NCBI GenBank assembly: GCA_007117255.1
Contig: SKGU01000321.1
Coordinates: 1-5,720, forward strand
Reading direction: 5' to 3'
Source of the DNA: Natronohydrobacter sp.
Lineage (GTDB): Bacteria > Pseudomonadota > Alphaproteobacteria > Rhodobacterales > Rhodobacteraceae
Length of the DNA: 5,720 bases
This document shows, in pieces, positions 1-5,720 of this stretch. Each line of letters opens with the position of its first letter. The first letter of the stretch is position 1. Both the position numbers and the translations under genes were made by a program. The notes under the pieces were generated by a model. The model was not told where the DNA came from and did not search any database. It saw only the letters and a program-made list of their open reading frames with translations.

Positions 1-370
<370 letters not shown>

Positions 371-456
371 TTGTTCTACGCTATGTTTTGTGCGGCCAGC
401 GCCGTTTTCGCCCTTGCCCTTGGGCGTGAATCGGGTAGATAGGCGCTCGTGATCGT

Positions 457-533
457 CGGGCTATAGCGCAGTCTGGTAGCGCGTCCGTCTGGGGGACGGA
501 AGGTCGCAGGTTCAAGTCCTGCTAGCCCGACCA
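457..533 (+). tRNA. tRNA-Pro (anticodon GGG)
   Basis: A full cloverleaf can be drawn. The acceptor stem pairs CGGGCTA (457-463) with TAGCCCG (523-529), then discriminator A530 and an encoded CCA (531-533). The D stem pairs 466-469 with 479-482 (GCGC/GCGC). The anticodon stem pairs 484-488 (TCCGT) with 496-500 (ACGGA) around the loop CTGGGGG, putting GGG at 491-493 behind U33 with G at position 37. The T stem pairs GCAGG (506-510) with CCTGC (518-522) around TTCAAGT. The C1-G72 pair with A73, and a G35-G36 anticodon with G37, are characteristic of bacterial tRNA-Pro. It reads CCC and, by wobble, CCU codons. No integrase gene or repeated tRNA 3' end is visible nearby, so nothing suggests use as an attachment site here. 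Confidence 0.97.
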
Positions 534-564
534 ATTCACATTCTTCACACTATCCCGATCCGCA

Positions 565-843
565 TCAGCGCTTCATTGCGGCACTGAACGCGTCAGAGAT
601 ATCGGTCCAAGCCTTCTCCATGCCGCTACGGATGTCTTCCCAGGCTTTCTGGTTCGTGTCGCGCGCTTCGCGCAATTTTTCCTCAAACGCATCGCGCTGG
701 GTTTTCATCTCTGCGATCTGCTTTTCATATTTCAATCTCATATCGGCCTGAGCATCTTTTGCCTGCGCCTCGAATTTGGCGATATCAGCGTTCCATTCGT
801 CGATCTTGGCCTTCATCTTCTCGACATATGCATCGCGGTCCAT
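565..843 (-). CDS. Small helical Sll1863-family-like stress-response protein
   Basis: The product is 92 residues and nearly all predicted helix. Residues 3-62 are charged, alanine-rich and coiled-coil-like (YVEKMKAKIDEWNADIAKFE). The C-terminal part carries two evenly spaced tryptophans in the amphipathic segments AWEDIRSGMEKAWTDISDAF (W68 and W79), with another at W17. This pattern matches, from memory, the cyanobacterial Sll1863-type protein, which NCBI names a stress-response family; its biochemical role is unknown. There is no signal peptide or membrane segment, so it is probably cytoplasmic. I chose the ATG at 843 because a perfect AGGAGG lies 5 bases upstream; the frame stays open to an ATG at 918, but that extension would read through the ribosome-binding site. 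The gene converges on tRNA-Pro with 31 bases between them and diverges from dcd. It appears monocistronic. Confidence 0.8.
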   Translation of the reverse strand: MDRDAYVEKMKAKIDEWNADIAKFEAQAKDAQADMRLKYEKQIAEMKTQRDAFEEKLREARDTNQKAWEDIRSGMEKAWTDISDAFSAAMKR

Positions 844-848
844 GCTGT

Positions 849-854
849 CCTCCT
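849..854 (-). promoter_or_regulatory. Strong Shine-Dalgarno (AGGAGG) of the Sll1863-like gene
   Basis: On the minus strand AGGAGG ends 5 bases before the ATG at 843. It is the strongest ribosome-binding site in the window and fixes the 92-residue start over the longer open frame. Confidence 0.85.
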
Positions 855-871
855 GTGTTCTGCGAATTTGA

Positions 872-900
872 AACGTAGGCAGGCTGTGCCCTTCGTGCAA
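872..900 (-). promoter_or_regulatory. Possible promoter of the Sll1863-like gene
   Basis: On the minus strand, TTGCAC (900-895) and TACGTT (877-872) are separated by 17 bases. Each matches the sigma-70-type consensus at only 3 of 6 positions, though both include the key first bases. Transcription would start near 865 and leave a leader of about 20 bases that just contains the ribosome-binding site. An alternative sigma factor, such as a heat-shock type, is equally possible given the presumed stress role. The call rests on spacing and position only. Confidence 0.25.
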
Positions 901-986
901 CCCTGAGCGCCGGAGCATGGCTGCCCTTCCCTGTGGCCGGGCTCTGCGTTAAGACGGAAAGAGCCGTCAATTCAGGAACCGCGCCC

Positions 987-2069
987 ATGTCGTCAATCGG
1001 GGTTTTGCCCGCACAGAGCTTGCGCCGCATGGTCGCTGCCGGAAACATTCACGCTGATCCCGCTGTGCTTGACGCACAGATCCAGCCCGCAAGCCTTGAT
1101 CTGCGACTTGGGCCGCGCGCATGGCGCGTGCGCGCGTCGTTCCTTGCGGGCAAGGGCCGCAAGGTAGCCGACCGGCTGGCCGCACTGGAAATGCACCAGA
1201 TGGACCTGAGCCAAGGCGCGGTGCTGGAAAAAGGCTGCGTCTATGTTGTGCCGCTGATGGAATCATTGGCGCTGCCACGCGGGATTCAAGCAGTTGCCAA
1301 TGCCAAAAGCTCGACCGGGCGTCTGGACCTGCTGACCCGCGTGATCACTGATGACGGCACCGAATTTGACCGCGTGCCTGACGGCTATCACGGGCCGCTT
1401 TATGCGGAAATCTGCCCACGTTCGTTCTCGGTTCTTGTCCGCCCCGGAATGCGGCTGAACCAGATCCGTTTCCGGCAAGGTCAGGCCATTCTGAACGATG
1501 CCGAACTCGTTGCGCTGCACAAGGCTGAAACGCTGGTGCCTGATGAGCCGGTCATTTCCGAAGGGTTGGGCTTCTCGGTCGATTTGCGCCCTGCTGGCAC
1601 AACGCTGGTGGGATACCGCGCAAAGCCGCATACAGGGGTGATCGATCTGGATCGGATCGGGGCTTATGCGCCACATGACTTCTGGGAAGAGTTGCACAGC
1701 GACGATGGCCAGTTGATCCTTGACCCCGGCGCTTTCTACATTCTTGTCAGCCGCGAAGCCGTGCATATCCCGCCCGATTACGCCGCCGAAATGGCCCCCT
1801 ATCTGGCCATGGTGGGCGAGTTCCGCGTCCATTACGCAGGCTTCTTCGATCCCGGTTTCGGCCATGCCCCCGCAGGTGGTGCGGGCGCGCGGGGTGTGCT
1901 GGAAGTGCGCTGTCATGAAGCACCCTTCGTGCTGGAACATGGGCAGATCGTCGGGCGGCTGGTGTACGAGCGCATGAGTGAGCGGCCAGAGCGGCTTTAT
2001 GGGGCCGATATCGCGTCGAACTATCAGGGACAGGGCTTGAAACTCGCCAAGCATTTCCGGGCGGGCTAG
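987..2069 (+). CDS. dcd: 2'-deoxycytidine 5'-triphosphate deaminase, duplicated-domain form
   Basis: The 360-residue product should convert dCTP to dUTP plus ammonia, feeding dTMP synthesis. It is about twice the length of the E. coli enzyme because it holds two dUTPase/Dcd-like domains. The first (about residues 1-165) has the classic IQPASLDLRLG near 32-42, the nucleotide-binding KSSTGR at 107-112, and GYHGPLYAEICPRS around 133-146, where E141 is the likely counterpart of the catalytic glutamate E138 of E. coli Dcd. RPGMRLNQIRF follows. The second half repeats the fold in altered form: VGEFRVHYAGFFDPGFG (about 276-292), LEVRCHE with E306, and GQIVGRLVYERM, but without a KSS-type motif. This layout matches the alphaproteobacterial family with separate DCD N- and C-terminal domains. 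I chose ATG 987, with AGGAA at 973-977; a GTG at 933 in frame adds 18 residues unlike the family. marC follows after 3 bases. Confidence 0.92.
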   Translation: MSSIGVLPAQSLRRMVAAGNIHADPAVLDAQIQPASLDLRLGPRAWRVRASFLAGKGRKVADRLAALEMHQMDLSQGAVLEKGCVYVVPLMESLALPRGIQAVANAKSSTGRLDLLTRVITDDGTEFDRVPDGYHGPLYAEICPRSFSVLVRPGMRLNQIRFRQGQAILNDAELVALHKAETLVPDEPVISEGLGFSVDLRPAGTTLVGYRAKPHTGVIDLDRIGAYAPHDFWEELHSDDGQLILDPGAFYILVSREAVHIPPDYAAEMAPYLAMVGEFRVHYAGFFDPGFGHAPAGGAGARGVLEVRCHEAPFVLEHGQIVGRLVYERMSERPERLYGADIASNYQGQGLKLAKHFRAG

Positions 2070-2072
2070 GAC

Positions 2073-2729
2073 ATGCTTGAGCTTGTGGATACGGCCTTTC
2101 TGATCACGGCCTTTGTCACGTTGTTTGTGGTGATTGACCCGATTGGAACAGCACCTTTGTTCCTTGCACTGACACAGGGCATGGACGCGGCCCGCCGCAG
2201 GTTGATCGGCATACGCGCCTGCGTCATCGCCGCCATATTATTGGCATTGTTCGGGCTGGCAGGCGAAGATTTCCTGCGCTTCATCGGCATTTCCATGCCC
2301 GCTTTCCAGATCGCAGGCGGGCTGTTGCTGTTCCTGACGGCACTGGACATGCTGTTTGACCGGCGCACAGCCCGGCGCAAGGATCACGCGGAAGAAGAGG
2401 ACGGCGCGCCCGCCGATGATCCTTCCGTCTTTCCTCTGGCCATGCCGCTGATTGCAGGGCCGGGCGCGATGGCCACGATGGTGCTGCTGATCGGCGAGAC
2501 CGGGCGCAGCGCGCAGGGCATGGCTCTTGTGACAGGCGTGATGCTGGTGGTGATCGGGCTGGTGCTTCTGGCTTTCCTGATGGCGGGTCCAATCGAACGG
2601 ATGCTGCGGCGCACTGGCACAATGGTCATGACACGCCTGTTTGGTTTGCTGCTGGCTGCGCTGTCAGTGCAATTCGTGCTTAATGGCGCAAGCGCCATCG
2701 GCATTCTGCCGCAATCACCAGGGTTTTAA
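2073..2729 (+). CDS. MarC-family integral membrane protein
   Basis: The 218-residue product is a polytopic inner-membrane protein of the MarC (UPF0056) family. Members are sometimes annotated as multiple-antibiotic-resistance or amino-acid/small-solute transporters, but the substrate is not firmly established. Six hydrophobic segments fall at about 8-30, 45-64, 72-94, 121-141, 150-171 and 188-208, with a charged loop at 96-117. The family's repeated signature is clear: VIDPIGTAPLF at 20-30 in the first half and PLAMPLIAGPGAMATM at 121-136 in the second, each at the start of a three-helix bundle, ending with TRLFGLLLAALSVQFVLNG. The ATG lies 3 bases after the dcd stop and has no well-spaced Shine-Dalgarno, so its translation is probably coupled to dcd within one operon. 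Its last codons (QSPGF and the stop) lie inside a tandem repeat. Confidence 0.9.
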   Translation: MLELVDTAFLITAFVTLFVVIDPIGTAPLFLALTQGMDAARRRLIGIRACVIAAILLALFGLAGEDFLRFIGISMPAFQIAGGLLLFLTALDMLFDRRTARRKDHAEEEDGAPADDPSVFPLAMPLIAGPGAMATMVLLIGETGRSAQGMALVTGVMLVVIGLVLLAFLMAGPIERMLRRTGTMVMTRLFGLLLAALSVQFVLNGASAIGILPQSPGF

Positions 2730-2760
2730 ATCACCGGGGTTTTAAGTCACCGGGGATTTA
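2713..2760. repeat. Three-unit 16-bp tandem repeat overlapping the marC stop
   Basis: Three head-to-tail 16-bp units lie at 2713-2728, 2729-2744 and 2745-2760. Unit 1 reads AATCACCAGGGTTTTA; unit 2 differs from it at one position (A to G at the 8th base), and unit 3 differs from unit 2 at two (2nd and 12th bases). The first unit encodes the marC C-terminus up to the first two bases of its TAA. As 16 is not a multiple of three, units 2 and 3 would be out of frame and sit after the stop. The array ends 16 bases before the zapA stop. Confidence 0.95.
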
Positions 2761-2773
2761 GCACTGGCCCCGG
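2750..2773. terminator. Possible bidirectional hairpin between convergent marC and zapA
   Basis: CCGGGG (2750-2755) and CCCCGG (2768-2773) form a 6-bp all-GC stem around a 12-base loop, located between two convergent stops. This would suit a shared terminator. Neither side has a good U-tract, though A/T-rich TTTTAA stretches follow on the minus-strand side. The stem is short and part of it comes from the third tandem unit, so the call is weak. Confidence 0.3.
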
Positions 2774-2776
2774 CGA

Positions 2777-3175
2777 TCACGATGCCTTCGCGCGCGCTTC
2801 CAGATCATCGGCAACCGCTTCCGCACGCGCAGCCAGTTCGGTCAGGGCGTCAGTTACATCTGACGGAATGACCGGCACTTCCACCTTGCGCGGCTCTGGT
2901 TCTGGTCTTGCATGCAAGCGCGAGATTTCCTCGCGCAGCGATGCGATCTGTTCCTCGGCCGCTTTGAGCTTGTCATCAGCCTCGGCGGTCTTGTCGGCCA
3001 GCATCAACCCCGCCATCAGCAGCATACGCTCGGCGGGCACGCGCCCGATCTGATTGAGCAGGGTCCGTGCTTCGGCATCCAGCATTTCAGCCGCGGCCAG
3101 CAGATACTGTTCTTCCCCCGGTTGGCAAGCAACCGTGAAATCCTTGTGCCCGATCGTGATGATCTGTTCAGGCAT
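2777..3175 (-). CDS. zapA: Cell division protein ZapA
   Basis: The 132-residue product matches ZapA, which binds FtsZ filaments and promotes Z-ring bundling at mid-cell. The N-terminal globular region has ITIGHKDFTVACQPGEEQYLLAAAEMLD (about 6-33), and RMLLMAGLMLADK (about 50-62) leads into the C-terminal coiled coil (about 63-88) that supports oligomerisation. After it come a PEPEP-containing linker and a further alanine/glutamate-rich helix to the end. Two ATGs compete. That at 3181 directly abuts GGAGG (spacing 0), while that at 3175 has the same GGAGG 6 bases upstream, so I chose 3175 (start MPEQIITIG). It overlaps the upstream coiled-coil gene by 8 bases, indicating translational coupling. 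In many proteobacteria 6S RNA lies next to zapA, but the 47-bp gap to marC leaves no room for it downstream. Confidence 0.9.
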   Translation of the reverse strand: MPEQIITIGHKDFTVACQPGEEQYLLAAAEMLDAEARTLLNQIGRVPAERMLLMAGLMLADKTAEADDKLKAAEEQIASLREEISRLHARPEPEPRKVEVPVIPSDVTDALTELAARAEAVADDLEARAKAS

Positions 3176-3650
3176 TGGCATCCTCCGGCGAAATCAGGGG
3201 TTTCAACTCGCCCAATACATCTTCCATCTCGGCCATTTCAGCGGCACGTTCGGCGCGCAAGGCTTCAAGCTCTGCCACCAGCGAACGGTTGATCGCGCTT
3301 GGCTCGATGACCTGCGCTTCATGGCCTTCGCGCAATTGACGGTTGGCCTCGATCAGTTTGGTATTCGCTTTCTTCAGGCGCAGCATTTCCAGACTTTGCA
3401 GGTCAAGCTGTTCAGTCATACGCGCTAGGCGGCGCTCCAATGTGGCGAAGGAACTTTCCTGTCGTTGCCTGACGGCATTGACCCGCTCTGATAATTGCGC
3501 GTTCTTCGCGCGCTCGGCTTCAAGCTGGCGGCGCAGATCGTCCGTGTCTGACGTCTCGGCAGGCTGCGCCGCACTCAGGGCCATCGCATGTTTTGCGATA
3601 CGGTCCAGCGCGCGCCCAAGGCGCCGTTCAAGGTCGGATACATTGCTCAT
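3168..3650 (-). CDS. Coiled-coil protein upstream of zapA (ZauP-like candidate)
   Basis: The 160-residue product is highly charged, with long heptad-like stretches. Residues 1-28 form a helical lead (NVSDLERRLGRALDRIAKHAM). A coiled coil spans about 36-113 (DLRRQLEAERAKNAQLSERV, then LERRLARMTEQLDLQSLEML). A proline (IEPS, 115-118) breaks it, and a second helix runs about 120-150 before the tail KPLISPEDANA. There is no signal peptide or membrane segment. In Caulobacter a coiled-coil protein, ZauP, is encoded just upstream of zapA and works with ZapA to focus the Z-ring; position, length and form suggest the same role here, but I have not aligned the sequences. I chose ATG 3650 because the helical pattern begins there, although its ribosome-binding site is weak (AGAAAG, 10 bases upstream). 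The frame stays open to an ATG at 3797, with a less protein-like extension across the intergenic repeat. Confidence 0.75.
   Translation of the reverse strand: MSNVSDLERRLGRALDRIAKHAMALSAAQPAETSDTDDLRRQLEAERAKNAQLSERVNAVRQRQESSFATLERRLARMTEQLDLQSLEMLRLKKANTKLIEANRQLREGHEAQVIEPSAINRSLVAELEALRAERAAEMAEMEDVLGELKPLISPEDANA
3182..3186 (-). promoter_or_regulatory. zapA Shine-Dalgarno that decides the start
   Basis: GGAGG on the minus strand lies within the last codons of the upstream gene. It is 6 bases from the ATG at 3175 but touches the ATG at 3181, so normal spacing favours the downstream start. Confidence 0.7.
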
Positions 3651-3684
3651 GCGGGTATCGCTTTCTGTTTCAATGCTCTGTGAC

Positions 3685-3731
3685 CAGCCAATGCCCCGAA
3701 TCACGCGCACGCAGCCCACTGACATTGGCTG
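3685..3731. promoter_or_regulatory. 9-bp inverted repeat, possible operator
   Basis: CAGCCAATG (3685-3693) and CATTGGCTG (3723-3731) are perfect inverted copies 29 bases apart, lying 35-81 bases upstream of the coiled-coil gene. The shared core CATTGGC recurs at 3842-3848, just before transketolase. The two arms are about 38 bp centre to centre, near 3.6 helical turns. No known regulator consensus is recognised, and the loop is long for an RNA hairpin. Confidence 0.35.
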
Positions 3732-3805
3732 CGCTAGCCTAGCCCCAAAGCGGGGATAATCCAACATCCTCTCGTTGCGAAGGTGCAGTTCGGGCATCGG
3801 GTCGC

Positions 3806-3833
3806 TTGAACTTATGGCTCAGGCTGATATGAC
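3806..3833 (+). promoter_or_regulatory. Likely tkt promoter
   Basis: TTGAAC (3806-3811) and TATGAC (3828-3833) are spaced 16 bases apart, each matching the sigma-70-type consensus at 4 of 6 positions. A start near 3840 gives a leader of about 29 bases to the GTG at 3869. A CATTGGC motif at 3842-3848 would fall at the beginning of the transcript. Confidence 0.4.
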
Positions 3834-3853
3834 ACCGCTAACATTGGCCAGAC

Positions 3854-3860
3854 AAGGAAA
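3854..3860 (+). promoter_or_regulatory. tkt ribosome-binding site
   Basis: AAGGAAA lies 8 bases before the GTG at 3869. It supports that codon as the start, as no ATG or other usual start codon lies in frame between the stop at 3839-3841 and this GTG. Confidence 0.7.
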
Positions 3861-3868
3861 GTCCTCCC

Positions 3869-5720
3869 GTGGATATTGCTGCCCTGCGTGACGCGCACCC
3901 CGATCACTGGAAAAAAGCCACTGCCATCCGCGCTTTGGCCATGGATGCGGTACAAGCCGCAAATTCAGGCCATCCCGGCATGCCAATGGGCATGGCAGAC
4001 GTGGCAACCGTGCTGTTCGAGAAACACCTGAAATTTGACGCGAGCGCGCCGGATTGGGCAGATCGTGACCGTTTCATTCTGTCAGCAGGCCACGGCTCCA
4101 TGCTGATCTATGCACTGCTGCATCTGACCGGCTACGCGGATATGACCTTGGATCAGATCAAGAATTTCCGTCAATGGGGCGCAATCACGGCTGGCCACCC
4201 GGAATATGGCCATGTCAAGGGCGTCGAGACCACCACCGGTCCGCTGGGTCAGGGCATCTCGAACGCTGTCGGCTTCGCCATGGCGGAGGAAAAACTGCGC
4301 GCTGAATTTGGTGCAAAGATCGTCGATCACCACACCTATGTCATCGCTGGCGATGGCTGTCTGATGGAAGGCATCAGCCACGAGGCCATCGGTCTTGCAG
4401 GGCATCAGAAGCTGGGTCGCCTGATCGTGCTGTGGGACAATAACGACATCACGATTGATGGCCGCGTAAGCTTGTCTGATTCCACCGACCAACGCGCGCG
4501 CTTTGCCGCCGCAGGTTGGAAAGTTCTGCATTGTGATGGTCATGATCCAGCAGATATCGACCGTGCCTTGAACGAAGCCAAAGGCTCGGATCGGCCTGTG
4601 CTGATTGACTGCAAGACCATCATCGGCTTTGGCAGCCCCAAGAAGGCAGATAGTTCGGGCGCGCATGGCTCACCTCTGGGCGACGAAGAGATCGCGGCCA
4701 CCAAGGCAATCTATGGCTGGCCCTATGGTCCGTTCGAGATCCCGTCCGATGTGCTGGAGGGCTGGCGTGCCATTGGTGCCCGCGGGGCACAGGCGCGCGC
4801 GGATTGGGACGCGCGCTTTGCGAAATTGTCGTCCACGAAACAGGCTGAATTCACGCGCCGCATGACGGGCGAAGCCCCGAAAAAGCTGACAGCGGCGATC
4901 CGAGCCTTCAAGAAGCAGATCAGCGAAAACGCACCCAAGGTCGCCACGCGCAAATCCTCGGAAATGGCGCTCGAAGTCATCAACGAGATCATGCCGGAAA
5001 CCGTGGGCGGGTCTGCCGACCTGACAGGCTCGAACAATACCAAGACCGCTGGGCTTGGTGTTTTCTCGTCCGAGGACCGCAAGGGGCGCTATGTCTATTA
5101 TGGCATTCGCGAACATGGCATGGCGGCCGCAATGAACGGCATGGCGCTGCATGGTGGCGTGAAACCCTATGGCGGCACCTTCATGTGCTTCACCGATTAT
5201 GCACGCGGGTCGATGCGGTTGTCGGCGCTGATGGGTGTGCCGGTCACATATGTGATGACGCATGATTCCATCGGCCTTGGCGAAGATGGACCCACCCACC
5301 AGCCCGTCGAGCATCTGGCGATGCTGCGCGCAACGCCCAACACGCATGTCTTCCGGCCCTGCGACACGATCGAAACTGCCGAAGCCTGGGAACTGGCCCT
5401 GACCAGTGCGCGCACGCCTTCGGTGCTGGCGCTGTCCCGCCAGAACCTGCCCACGCTGCGCACGGCGCATAGTGTCAAGAACCTGACCGCACAGGGCGCC
5501 TATGTGCTGGCCGAAGCGACAGGCAAGCGGCAGGCGATCCTGATGGCCACTGGCTCGGAAGTCGAGATTGCGATGGCTGCACGCGCGTTGCTTGAGGCGG
5601 AAGGCATCGGCACCCGCGTCGTATCCTTCCCCTGCTGGGAATTGTTCGAGCAGCAACCCGAAGCGTATCGCCGCAAGGTGCTGCCTGCCGGGCCAGTACG
5701 GGTCGCAGTAGAGGCCGCGA
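3869..5720 (+). CDS. tkt: Transketolase (3' partial)
   Basis: This gene runs off the right edge after 617 codons; compared with about 665 residues in E. coli TktA, roughly the last 50 are missing. The enzyme uses thiamine diphosphate and a divalent metal to move two-carbon ketol units between sugar phosphates in the pentose phosphate pathway and, where present, the Calvin cycle. The active-site residues are all there: SGHPG with H35, AGHGSML with H75, GHPE with H110, the metal/ThDP motif GDGC (D162) to N192, H266 in GAHGSPLG, R361 and S388 for substrate phosphate, E415 in YGIREHG (the catalytic glutamate), THDSIGLGEDGPTHQP with H465, D473 and H477, and R524 in SRQNL. These match E. coli H26, H66, H100, D155, N185, H261, R358, S385, E411, H461, D469, H473 and R520. 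The start is a GTG: conserved sequence (HWKKATAIRALAMDAV) begins at residue 13, before any in-frame ATG. It diverges from the zapA pair. Confidence 0.96.
   Translation, partial: MDIAALRDAHPDHWKKATAIRALAMDAVQAANSGHPGMPMGMADVATVLFEKHLKFDASAPDWADRDRFILSAGHGSMLIYALLHLTGYADMTLDQIKNFRQWGAITAGHPEYGHVKGVETTTGPLGQGISNAVGFAMAEEKLRAEFGAKIVDHHTYVIAGDGCLMEGISHEAIGLAGHQKLGRLIVLWDNNDITIDGRVSLSDSTDQRARFAAAGWKVLHCDGHDPADIDRALNEAKGSDRPVLIDCKTIIGFGSPKKADSSGAHGSPLGDEEIAATKAIYGWPYGPFEIPSDVLEGWRAIGARGAQARADWDARFAKLSSTKQAEFTRRMTGEAPKKLTAAIRAFKKQISENAPKVATRKSSEMALEVINEIMPETVGGSADLTGSNNTKTAGLGVFSSEDRKGRYVYYGIREHGMAAAMNGMALHGGVKPYGGTFMCFTDYARGSMRLSALMGVPVTYVMTHDSIGLGEDGPTHQPVEHLAMLRATPNTHVFRPCDTIETAEAWELALTSARTPSVLALSRQNLPTLRTAHSVKNLTAQGAYVLAEATGKRQAILMATGSEVEIAMAARALLEAEGIGTRVVSFPCWELFEQQPEAYRRKVLPAGPVRVAVEAA

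Noticed and set aside
409..426. Hairpin CGCCC/GGGCG between the left gene and tRNA-Pro
   Set aside because: The stem is only 5 bp and is not followed by a U-tract, so I do not call it a terminator.
457..533. tRNA-Pro as an integration site for a mobile element
   Set aside because: No integrase, no direct repeat of the tRNA 3' end and no change in gene character is visible within the window.
953..968. Small hairpin GACGG/CCGTC upstream of dcd
   Set aside because: The 5-bp stem with a 6-base loop is common by chance in such DNA, and no T-run or regulatory context supports a terminator or attenuator.
1263..2054. Minus-strand open frame (263 codons) opposite dcd
   Set aside because: It lies entirely antisense to a well-supported dCTP deaminase and its translation shows no recognisable domain.
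3651..3797. Upstream extension of the coiled-coil gene to an ATG at 3797
   Set aside because: The extra 49 residues do not share the helical, charged character of the protein and would cover the inverted repeat and likely promoter region; ATG 3650 fits better.
4670..5656. Long minus-strand open frame (328 codons) opposite tkt
   Set aside because: The plus strand here encodes unbroken transketolase with all catalytic motifs. High-G+C codon bias creates long antisense open frames; this one has no family-like motifs and no clear ribosome-binding site.

Overview
The window looks like a chromosomal, housekeeping stretch from an alphaproteobacterium of the Rhodobacterales (Rhodobacter/Roseobacter group). 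I base this on moderately high G+C by eye, the tandem-duplicated form of dCTP deaminase, the ZapA and transketolase sequence styles, and a coiled-coil gene placed just upstream of zapA. The species call is inference. No insertion sequence, phage gene, CRISPR array or defence gene is visible, and I do not find a new multi-gene system.

Left part (1-564): the 3' end of an unrecognised gene whose visible part opens with a perfect (GCCAGA)20 hexanucleotide repeat. It reads in frame as (Pro-Glu)20 and is followed by an 82-residue C-terminal tail. Next comes a complete tRNA-Pro with anticodon GGG and an encoded CCA. A small helical protein of the Sll1863-like stress-response type is encoded convergently on the minus strand.

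Centre (844-2776): a 143-bp divergent intergenic region separates the Sll1863-like gene from dcd, which encodes a two-domain dCTP deaminase. dcd is followed after 3 bases by a marC-family membrane protein gene, so the two probably share a transcript. A three-unit 16-bp tandem repeat begins inside the last codons of marC and fills most of the gap to zapA.

Right part (2777-5720): on the minus strand, a coiled-coil gene (resembling by position and form the ZauP partner of ZapA described in Caulobacter) overlaps zapA by 8 bases. Together they should form a Z-ring-associated pair. A 218-bp intergenic region with a 9-bp inverted repeat separates this pair from a divergent transketolase gene. That gene begins at a GTG and runs off the right edge after 617 codons, with every catalytic-site motif I looked for intact.

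The genes serve separate core functions: nucleotide supply (dcd), central carbon metabolism (tkt), cell division (zapA and its partner) and translation (tRNA-Pro). The features most worth a second look are the hexanucleotide/PE tract, the triplicated repeat at the marC end, the ZapA-partner pair, and the inverted repeat in the tkt/zap intergenic region.
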